A DNA stretch of 17,512 bases from positions 1 to 17,512 of the forward strand of contig JBLIOL010000080.1 of NCBI GenBank assembly GCA_047639615.1, in the 5' to 3' direction. Below, in pieces: positions 7,083 through 12,636 of this stretch. Within the stretch, counting starts at the first letter, position 1. Each line of letters opens with the position of its first letter. Both the position numbers and the translations under genes were made by a program. A model generated the notes under the pieces. The model was given only the letters and a program-made list of their open reading frames with translations. It made no database searches and was not told the DNA's origin. Source of the stretch: CAYWNK01 sp047639615 (GTDB lineage: Bacteria; Planctomycetota; UBA1135; GCA-002686595).

Positions 7083-8133
7083 CCTGCTCCTCCACGCTAA
7101 TGACGAGCTTGCCGCGAGCCTGTCCATCCAGCAGATAGCGCATGGCCTGCGGCACCTGTTCCAGGGGAAACTCACGATCGATCACCGGCTTGACCTCACC
7201 CGCCTCGATCAACTCCGTCAGCTCGCGTAGGGACTGCGCACTCTCATCCGCGATGAAACAGCGCAGGCTCTGAGAGACGAAGGGCGAAAGAGCCAAAGCC
7301 CGCAACTGACGGTCGGTGCCGCCGAGCCAACGGTCCCCCCCCTCTCCCCCAGTAATCACCAGGGTCCCACGTCTCGTGAGCGCCCTACGCAAGTGACCGA
7401 GGCTGTGGTTGCCCGCTACGTCCAGGATCACGTCATAGGACTCGCCCCTAGTCCAGAAATCCTCGGTCCGGTAGTCGATTACGTGCTCGGCGCCCAGAGC
7501 GCGAACCAGCTCCGCCTTAGCAGCGCTGCACACGGCGGTCACCTCGGCTCCCATGGCCCGCGCGATCTGCACCGCGAAGCTCCCCACGCCTCCAGAAGCT
7601 CCGAGGATCAAGACCTTCTGCCCCGGCTGAAGATTGCCCTTGTCCCGCAATCCCTGCAGGGCCGTGGTACCCGAAACCGGTACGGCAGCCGCCTGCTCCA
7701 GACTCAGGTTGCTCGGACGCGGAGCAAGCTTCTCCACCGGAACGCTGGCGAACTCTGCGAAGGAGCCACTGCAGATCCCGTAGACCTCGTCACCCAACGC
7801 GAATTGGTCGACCTCCGACCCGAGCCCCACCACTCTGCCGGCCACGTCCAGCCCACAGACCGGGTCCTTGGGCGCGCGCAGCCCAAAGCCAAGGCGCACC
7901 AGGTAGGGCAAGCCCGCCATCAGGTGCCAGACGCCCCGATCAAGTCCCGCCGCCCGCACGCGCACGAGCACCTCCCGAGGACCGACCTCTGGCAGGGGAA
8001 TGCTCCGCAGCTGGAGCACGTCCTCCGAGCCATAACGGTCCTGGACGATGGCCCGCATGCTGGCCGGAAGTGCGTCGGGCGAGCCCGATGCTGATTGGTT
8101 CGCCCGCTCGGGGCTGAGGCTGGTGCTTTTCAT
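7072..8133 (-). CDS. MDR-superfamily NAD(P)-dependent quinone oxidoreductase/alcohol dehydrogenase-like protein
   Basis: The 353-residue product belongs to the medium-chain dehydrogenase/reductase superfamily and should reduce a quinone, enone or other carbonyl with NAD(P)H. The GroES-like domain has VREVLVRVRAAGLD-type sequence (about 53-65) and VCGLDVAGRVVGLGSEV (92-108). The Rossmann nucleotide loop is ILGASGGVGSFAVQIARAMG (176-195). No catalytic zinc ligands or structural four-Cys zinc loop are visible, which fits the zinc-independent quinone oxidoreductase branch. The N-terminus has about 25 extra residues before the conserved MRAIVQDRYG, so Met 26 (8058) is an alternative start. The ATG at 8133 is preceded by a modest GTGAGAG and by the TetR-type palindrome, which would let the downstream-encoded regulator control it. 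Enzyme-plus-TetR pairs of this make-up are common in Actinobacteria, so transfer is possible. Confidence 0.92.
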   Translation of the reverse strand: MKSTSLSPERANQSASGSPDALPASMRAIVQDRYGSEDVLQLRSIPLPEVGPREVLVRVRAAGLDRGVWHLMAGLPYLVRLGFGLRAPKDPVCGLDVAGRVVGLGSEVDQFALGDEVYGICSGSFAEFASVPVEKLAPRPSNLSLEQAAAVPVSGTTALQGLRDKGNLQPGQKVLILGASGGVGSFAVQIARAMGAEVTAVCSAAKAELVRALGAEHVIDYRTEDFWTRGESYDVILDVAGNHSLGHLRRALTRRGTLVITGGEGGDRWLGGTDRQLRALALSPFVSQSLRCFIADESAQSLRELTELIEAGEVKPVIDREFPLEQVPQAMRYLLDGQARGKLVISVEEQDGR

Positions 8134-8142
8134 AGGTTGACT

Positions 8143-8176
8143 CTCACTTACGACGTAAGCTTACACCGTAAGTGAG
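8143..8176. promoter_or_regulatory. Tandem TetR-type operator upstream of oxidoreductase-tetR operon
   Basis: The 34-bp stretch is palindromic except for two symmetric dinucleotides: CTCACTTACG-AC-GTAAGCTTAC-AC-CGTAAGTGAG. It can also be read as two abutting 13-bp sites, CTTACGACGTAAG (8147-8159, a perfect odd palindrome) and CTTACACCGTAAG (8160-8172). The CTTAC...GTAAG pattern is that of TetR-family operators. It ends 10 bases before the ATG of the oxidoreductase, ideal for blocking initiation, and the regulator is the second gene of the same operon. Two dimers bound side by side are likely. Confidence 0.78.
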
Positions 8177-8203
8177 AATGCCACAACCCACCAAACAACC
8201 AAA

Positions 8204-8695
8204 CTAGCGGTGCTGATCCAGCAGGATCGTATTGCCATCCGGATCAGCCAGCACGACGCTGGCAGGGCCGCTCTCGGGGTGCCCAGCCGGGATCGACACC
8301 ACCGGTGTGATCCCCAGCTCGACCAGCTTCTTCTCCAAGTCGCGGATGTCCGTGAACTCCTTCGGGTGCTCCCCCACCGACGCCCAGCCGGGATTGAAGG
8401 TCAGAATGTTGTCTTCGAACATGCCCTGGAAGAGCCCGACCACCGTGGTGCCATTGCGCAGGATCAGCCAGTTTTGCTCCGGGACGCCGCCGGCCTGCTC
8501 GAAGCCCAGCTTCTCGTAGAATGCGCGCGAGGCAGCCAAGTCCTTGACCGCCAGACTGACGGAAAATCCACCTAGGTTCATACTGGATGCGGGTGCGGAT
8601 GCGGGTGCGGGTTTAGCTTCGTCCTGGGAGGACTTGTCCTGGGGCGTGTTCCAGGCGACGGAGGCCAGCAGGCTGGCTAGAAGAATGCGTTTCAT
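8204..8695 (-). CDS. Exported VOC/glyoxalase-fold protein
   Basis: The 163-residue product has an N-terminal leader (MKRILLASLLASVAWNTPQD), then a Lys/Ala/Pro/Ser-rich linker (about 21-39) and one vicinal-oxygen-chelate module at about 42-162. FSVSLAVKDLAASRAFYEKL (44-63) is the first beta-alpha unit, WLILRNGTTVVGLFQ (76-90) the first sheet edge, and FTDIRDLEKKLVELGITPV (114-132) and VVLADPDGNTILLDQH (147-162) the second half. VOC proteins include glyoxalases, dioxygenases and antibiotic-binding proteins; the ligand set here does not identify one. The ATG at 8695 was preferred over a longer frame because it begins the leader. Export of a VOC module is uncommon. It shares orientation with the oxidoreductase-tetR pair and is divergent from an AraC regulator 46 bases away. 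Confidence 0.85.
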   Translation of the reverse strand: MKRILLASLLASVAWNTPQDKSSQDEAKPAPASAPASSMNLGGFSVSLAVKDLAASRAFYEKLGFEQAGGVPEQNWLILRNGTTVVGLFQGMFEDNILTFNPGWASVGEHPKEFTDIRDLEKKLVELGITPVVSIPAGHPESGPASVVLADPDGNTILLDQHR

Positions 8696-8714
8696 GATTA
8701 GTACGGAATACCCC

Positions 8715-8728
8715 GGGGTCAGATCCCC
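8715..8728. repeat. GGGGTCAGATCCCC palindromic motif
   Basis: The stem GGGG/CCCC around TCAGAT is flanked by CCCC on the left and CCGCTTGACA on the right. From memory this resembles short GGGGTCAGATCCC...CTTGACA intergenic sequences scattered in some environmental genomes and often linked to Y1/REP-type transposases. No transposase is present here. It sits in the 46-base gap between the divergent VOC and AraC genes, so it may instead be part of their promoter. Confidence 0.3.
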
Positions 8729-8741
8729 CGCTTGACAGATC

Positions 8742-9662
8742 TTGCGAAACGAACCGAGTCCCCCCACACAGGCCTCCCGCGCCTACCTAGAGCGCGTAAA
8801 CCGCGTGGTCGATTACGTACTGCAGCACCTGGACCGGCCGCTCCCCTTGGGCGAGCTGGCGCGTATGGCGGACTTCTCGCCCTTCCACTTCCACCGCATC
8901 TTCCAGTCGTTGATGCAGGAAACCCTGGCCCAGTTCGTGAAGCGCGTGCGCTTGGAACGGGCCCTCAAGCTCCTGGTCCACGGGCCCAAACAATCCCTGA
9001 CCGAGATCGCTCTCGAGTGCGGCTTCTCGTCCTCCTCCGACTTCTCGCGCAGCTTCAAACAACGCTACGGTTCCCCGCCTAGCTCCTTCGACCTGGACGC
9101 CTTTCGCGACCAGCGCCGCGGCGAATTGGACGAGGCCATGGGCCCCGAGTCCCGTCACCGCCTGCGCCATTTACCTGCGGGCGAGAACCCCGATGGCTTC
9201 GAAGTCACCCTGCGCAAACTGCCCGCGCGCAGGGTCGCCTACCTACGCGTGCTCGACCCCTTCAAGCCCGACGTGGTTCCTGAAGCCGCAGCTAAGTTGG
9301 TCCAGTGGGCAGAGTCCCGCGACCTTGCCGATGGCCAGTGGCTCGGCTACATGTGGGACGACCCAGAGATCGTCGCCCTCCCGGACTGTCGCTACGACGT
9401 AGGCCTAGAGATCGGCGACACGCTCACCGAAGGAGAGATCGGCAGCTTCCAGTTCCCTTCCATGCTGGTAGCCGAGATCGAATTGCGCGGGAGCATTGAA
9501 TTAGAGATGCGCGCCCTCGATTGGATCTGGAAAACCTGGCTGCCAAACAGCGGCTACCAACCGACGGAGCAGCCCTCCTTCGAAGCCTGGCTGGGGCGCC
9601 CCTTCGCCCATGGCTTCGAGCACTTCGAACTCAAGCTGCAGCTACCCGTGCGACGCAGCTAG
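8742..9662 (+). CDS. AraC-family regulator with GyrI-like effector-binding domain
   Basis: The 306-residue regulator has an N-terminal AraC/XylS DNA-binding domain with two helix-turn-helices. The first is LPLGELARMADFSPFHFHRI (34-53). The second is SLTEIALECGFSSSSDFSRS (85-104), followed by FKQRYGSPPSSF. A GyrI-like/AraC_E_bind domain at about 152-304 (VTLRKLPARRVAYLRVLDPF ... FAHGFEHFELKLQLPV) usually binds small hydrophobic or cationic ligands, as in Rob- and BmrR-type multidrug sensors. The frame opens with TTG at 8742; there is no ATG before the domain and no clear Shine-Dalgarno, and GTG at 8805 is an alternative that would trim the first helix. It is divergent from the VOC gene, a likely target. 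Confidence 0.87.
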   Translation: MRNEPSPPTQASRAYLERVNRVVDYVLQHLDRPLPLGELARMADFSPFHFHRIFQSLMQETLAQFVKRVRLERALKLLVHGPKQSLTEIALECGFSSSSDFSRSFKQRYGSPPSSFDLDAFRDQRRGELDEAMGPESRHRLRHLPAGENPDGFEVTLRKLPARRVAYLRVLDPFKPDVVPEAAAKLVQWAESRDLADGQWLGYMWDDPEIVALPDCRYDVGLEIGDTLTEGEIGSFQFPSMLVAEIELRGSIELEMRALDWIWKTWLPNSGYQPTEQPSFEAWLGRPFAHGFEHFELKLQLPVRRS

Positions 9663-9721
9663 TCCCGCCGCAAAGGGGCCAGCTGGCTGTGACCTAGTGT
9701 TCTTGACGAACTAGCGGAGCC

Positions 9722-11365
9722 ATGAATCGTACTTGCGTAGTCGCCTTGAGCTCCTTGCTGACGTGCACCCTGGGTTTGGCGCAGGAGTCGCTCTGGCAGG
9801 AACCAGCCATCGTCCCCTGCTGCTTCTCGCCCCTCGGAGTCATCGTCGTGCCCCATGCCGACATCGACCAAGATGGCATCCCCGAAGTCGCGGTGGGCAG
9901 CTGGATAGCCAGCACGGTCCGCATCCACTCCGGCATGGACGGTTCCTTACTGCGCAACCTGGTCGTCGATCAGATCCCCAGGGTCCACACCCTCGTGGCC
10001 GCTGGAGACCTAAACGCGGATGGTAGCGATGACTTGATCGTAGCCATCCAAGGCGGTTATCGGGCCTTCTCGGGAGCCACCGGCAGCGTGCTCTACGACA
10101 TGCTGCGCCCGCTCAACTCATTCGAGACCGACGACCACGCGGCTCCCGCTGGGGACATGAATGCTGATGGCTACGACGATGTGTTGATCGGCTGGTTTAG
10201 CAGCCAGTGGTTCGGAAACAACCTGACCTCCGGAGGAGCTGGTCTCGTGGAGCTCCGTTCCGGGCGAGACGGCAGCATTCTTCGTACCTACGACGTTCAA
10301 GCCCTGGGCCCCGGGTTCGGTGGCTGCCTTGTGGGCCTGCCCGATGTGGACGGGGACGGCTGGGGCGAAGTGGCCGTGGGCCGCATGGTGCGCTGGCCCG
10401 CACCGACCCAGGGCGAGAACCTGCGCGTCTTCTCCGGAGGCACCGGCGCTCTACTTTGGGTCGACCAGGACATCTTTGCAGCCACCGCCTATCAGTCCGC
10501 CTGCACGGTGGAAGACCTGGACGGTGACGGCTTCGACGACCTATTCGTTGCTCCGGCTGCAACACAGCAGGCTATCCGTGTGCTCTCCAGTGCCACGGGC
10601 TTGCCGATTGTAATCGGGAGCACTCCCAGGATGACCATTGGCGACTCCCACAGCCTGCTGGGCACGTACCTGCGGCCCGGGCGCGATGTGGACGGCGACG
10701 GCGTGCGCGACATTTGGTTGGCCGGCCCGGTGGGATTTGACGGCGGCGGCATCGGCAGCTTCCGCGGCCAAGACCTAGGCGAGATCATGCTCGTCTCAGG
10801 CGCCACCTGCCTGCCGATCCTGCAACTGCCCGGCACCCGCCCGGGTGACCAGACCGGTTGCGGCATTGTTGTACTCGGCGATCGCGACAGTGATGGGTTC
10901 GATGAGATCGTCAGCGCCGCCCGCGGGCCGAGCATCATCGAGGCCATAGAGTCCGGTGGAACCCTCTCGCAGCCCACCAAGGTCTGCAGCGGATACGAGG
11001 GTCACCTCAACTGGGTCGGTTCCACCGGAGTCGCCGCCAGCGACGGCAGCTTGCAACTCTCGGGATCCATCCAGGGTACGTTCTGGATTGCCTTCACGGC
11101 ACGCGAGACCGCGTACCAGACCTCCTTCCTGCCTGGTTACCAAGGCCTCGAGCCCTTCGTGCTCTGCGTCGGCGGGCCTATCACTCGACTGAACGCAGGC
11201 CCCATCGCTGCTGGCTCCGGCAACATTCCCGTGCCCGCCTCACAGCAGTCGAGTCAGTTCCTACCAGGCACTAGCTGGACCTTCCAAGGCTGGGTGCGCT
11301 ACCACGTGAATGCCTCAACGCCCTATGGCTCATCGCCTGCGCTGCGCCTCACCTGGACGCCCTGA
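9722..11365 (+). CDS. Secreted FG-GAP/VCBS repeat protein (beta-propeller) with shared C-terminal domain
   Basis: The 547-residue exported protein has a signal peptide (MNRTCVVALSSLLTCTLGLA, cut before or after QE) and seven calcium-loop repeats of the FG-GAP/VCBS kind, predicting a seven-bladed integrin-alpha-like propeller. The loops are DIDQDGIPE (47-55), DLNADGSDD (96-104), DMNADGYDD (145-153), DVDGDGWGE (208-216), DLDGDGFDD (265-273), DVDGDGVRD (322-330) and DRDSDGFDE (387-395). From about residue 420 a separate beta-rich domain (CSGYEG ... GSLQLSGSIQG ... CVGGPITRL ... SWTFQGWVRYHV) matches the C-terminus of the FG-GAP protein at 12637-14424 and may serve sorting or surface attachment. 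A GGAG lies only 2 bases before the ATG, too close to be a standard Shine-Dalgarno. A strong terminator hairpin follows, so it looks monocistronic. The ligand is unknown. Confidence 0.86.
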   Translation: MNRTCVVALSSLLTCTLGLAQESLWQEPAIVPCCFSPLGVIVVPHADIDQDGIPEVAVGSWIASTVRIHSGMDGSLLRNLVVDQIPRVHTLVAAGDLNADGSDDLIVAIQGGYRAFSGATGSVLYDMLRPLNSFETDDHAAPAGDMNADGYDDVLIGWFSSQWFGNNLTSGGAGLVELRSGRDGSILRTYDVQALGPGFGGCLVGLPDVDGDGWGEVAVGRMVRWPAPTQGENLRVFSGGTGALLWVDQDIFAATAYQSACTVEDLDGDGFDDLFVAPAATQQAIRVLSSATGLPIVIGSTPRMTIGDSHSLLGTYLRPGRDVDGDGVRDIWLAGPVGFDGGGIGSFRGQDLGEIMLVSGATCLPILQLPGTRPGDQTGCGIVVLGDRDSDGFDEIVSAARGPSIIEAIESGGTLSQPTKVCSGYEGHLNWVGSTGVAASDGSLQLSGSIQGTFWIAFTARETAYQTSFLPGYQGLEPFVLCVGGPITRLNAGPIAAGSGNIPVPASQQSSQFLPGTSWTFQGWVRYHVNASTPYGSSPALRLTWTP

Positions 11366-11379
11366 ACGCGCCATTCTAA

Positions 11380-11417
11380 GCAGCCAGCTCGTGCCCATGC
11401 AGGCACGAGCCGGCTGC
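11380..11417 (+). terminator. Hairpin terminator after FG-GAP gene
   Basis: GCAGCC-A-GCTCGTGCC (11380-11395) pairs with GGCACGAGC-C-GGCTGC (11402-11417) with a single A/C mismatch and a 6-base loop CATGCA. It begins 15 bases after the stop codon. It is followed by ATCCGCTGG, so there is no U-run; the placement and 15 paired bases still argue for transcription termination or 3'-end protection. Confidence 0.6.
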
Positions 11418-11770
11418 ATCCGCTGGTGTCTGTGGCAGCCGCGATGATTTGCTGCTCTAGCACCTTCGATGAAGTCGGCCCGCATTCCCGCAGACACACT
11501 GCTCTGCGCACTCGCCTGGAGTCCCTGAACTCACCAGTCCCGGGGCCGTATCGCCTCCGGTCTTGTGCCGCGCAGTTTCTCCTGACGTGGGTGTGGTCCG
11601 AAGGCGCGCGCGCACAAGGGTCCCTTGTTCGCGGATTTCAGTCGCGTATCAACAACTGCCCATTGCCGCCATTCCCTGAAAGGCCACTCCGGGAACGCAG
11701 TGCGGCCTCCAGAACCGAATCCAGCCAGTGAGTGCGCCAACCGACCCTGGAGCACCCCGTAGGCCGCCCC
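11418..11770. other. Intergenic stretch without a supported gene
   Basis: About 350 bases separate the FG-GAP terminator from the lipoprotein start. Short frames here (for example at 11426-11731) have no signal, motif or Shine-Dalgarno. I see only minor symmetry: GTGTCTG at 11426-11432 inverted as CAGACAC at 11491-11497, and a weak AGGCC...GGCCT pairing near 11683-11712. Nothing resembles a structured RNA I can name. Confidence 0.5.
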
Positions 11771-12154
11771 ATGCTCACCAACCAACTGCGCGCGCTGCTC
11801 CTGGCCACCCTAATGGCCTCCTGCGTAGCGACCACCACCCTCCCCCTGGCCCACAGCAGCCCGCTTGATTGGACCCACGGGGAATGGACGGGCGTCCGTC
11901 GCGAAAAAGACAGCGGCGAGACCCATCCCATGCGCGTGCGCGTGACTCCAATCCTCGGAGGGGCCGGTCAACTTCGTGAGATGTGGGTCGAAGGGGACAA
12001 TGGCACCTACCGGGGCATGTCGATCCAGCTCAACGAGACCGAGACCGACCAATGGACGCGCACTGACTTCCCTCCAAAGCGAATCAGCCAGCCCGCTTCA
12101 CCCAGCAGCATGCCTGCGCGCACGCTGACGTGGGGACTGTGCTCCCCCAGCTGA
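11771..12154 (+). CDS. Putative lipoprotein, probably 3'-truncated
   Basis: From the ATG at 11771 (a GTG 39 bases upstream only lengthens the leader) the 127-residue product starts with a lipoprotein signal, MLTNQLRALLLATLMASC, with lipobox LMASC and lipidated C18. The mature part (LDWTHGEWTGVRREKDSGET, MRVRVTPILGGAGQLREMWV, YRGMSIQLNE) looks like the start of a small beta-barrel protein of the kind that measures 'GEW' contributions, such as DUF1579-like or lipocalin-like proteins. After about residue 100 (WTRTDF, near 12070) the sequence loses this pattern and becomes PPKRISQPASPSSMPARTLT, which is low-complexity and antisense to the convergent ORF. The normal 3' half therefore appears to be missing. 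The stop lies 147 bases inside the convergent gene. It may be non-functional. Confidence 0.5.
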   Translation: MLTNQLRALLLATLMASCVATTTLPLAHSSPLDWTHGEWTGVRREKDSGETHPMRVRVTPILGGAGQLREMWVEGDNGTYRGMSIQLNETETDQWTRTDFPPKRISQPASPSSMPARTLTWGLCSPS

Positions 12155-12525
12155 GGATTGAGCCAAGCTCCCCCGTGCACAAGCCCACGCAGGAGCTCCG
12201 CCTCGCGTTCAATGAACTCGAGTTCGTACCAGAGGGTCGAGTACTCCGCCGACCACAGCGCCTCCCCATCGAAGCGTGTTCTGCGGGTGAGCTCACCCTC
12301 GAAGGCTAGGGCGAAGCGCCTATCCTGTGCGTAGTCAGCGGAAAGGGTTCCAGTCACACCCTGAAAAGTCCCAGTCCCGGCAAGTCGAAGCTCGGACTGC
12401 GAGCTCCAGCGTTCCGCGCCCGCCGCCTCACGCGCGGCAGCTAGCAGCTGCGTGGGGCCGGGCTCGGGCTCCTGAAGTCCGAAGCAGAGCGGGGTAAGGG
12501 CGAGTAGCAGCGTAGATAGAGTCAT
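12007..12525 (-). CDS. Exported protein of unknown function, probably 3'-truncated
   Basis: The 172-residue product has a short Sec leader (MTLSTLLLALTPLCFGLQEP). Next comes a domain resembling N-terminal parts of secreted or aspartyl-protease-associated proteins: QLLAAAREAAGAERWSSQSE, LRLAGTGTFQGVTGTLSADY, RFDGEALWSAEYSTLW and REAELLRGLVHGGAWLNPQ, with the typical 'FDG..W' and 'GGAW' steps. From about residue 125 on (near 12150) the translation runs through the antisense of the convergent lipoprotein and ends VHWSVSVSLSWIDMPR, which looks like a read-through, not a domain. The rest of the family's protein seems to have been lost. It follows the FG-GAP gene at 12637 in the same direction, and its start lies in a strong hairpin. 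Confidence 0.55.
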   Translation of the reverse strand: MTLSTLLLALTPLCFGLQEPEPGPTQLLAAAREAAGAERWSSQSELRLAGTGTFQGVTGTLSADYAQDRRFALAFEGELTRRTRFDGEALWSAEYSTLWYELEFIEREAELLRGLVHGGAWLNPQLGEHSPHVSVRAGMLLGEAGWLIRFGGKSVRVHWSVSVSLSWIDMPR

Positions 12526-12554
12526 AGGTTCCTCACGGTTGAGTGAGGAACCTA
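12525..12554 (-). promoter_or_regulatory. Hairpin that sequesters the ribosome-binding site
   Basis: A perfect 12-bp stem, TAGGTTCCTCAC (12525-12536) with GTGAGGAACCTA (12543-12554), closes a 6-base loop. In the minus-strand mRNA the 3' arm reads GUGAGGAACCUA and its last A is the A of the start codon. The GAGG Shine-Dalgarno, 5 bases before AUG, is thus fully paired. Such a fold would block initiation until melted, remodelled or translated through. The same stem could instead be the distal part of a terminator for the upstream FG-GAP gene. Confidence 0.5.
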
Positions 12555-12559
12555 CGTAA

Positions 12560-12584
12560 GGCCTTCGAAGATCCTTCGAAGGCC
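12560..12584 (-). terminator. Perfect 11-bp hairpin after FG-GAP gene
   Basis: GGCCTTCGAAG (12560-12570) and CTTCGAAGGCC (12574-12584) pair perfectly around 3 bases; each arm also contains the self-palindrome CTTCGAAG. It lies 52 bases beyond the stop of the minus-strand FG-GAP gene and 5 bases from the RBS-masking hairpin. Termination is likely, but the minus-strand tail is TTACGTAGG without a U-run, so an mRNA-processing or protein-binding role is possible. Confidence 0.45.
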
Positions 12585-12636
12585 AGGCTCAGGAGTTGTA
12601 CAAGCTGCCTGAACCCGCCTCTCTGCGGCGCAGCCC

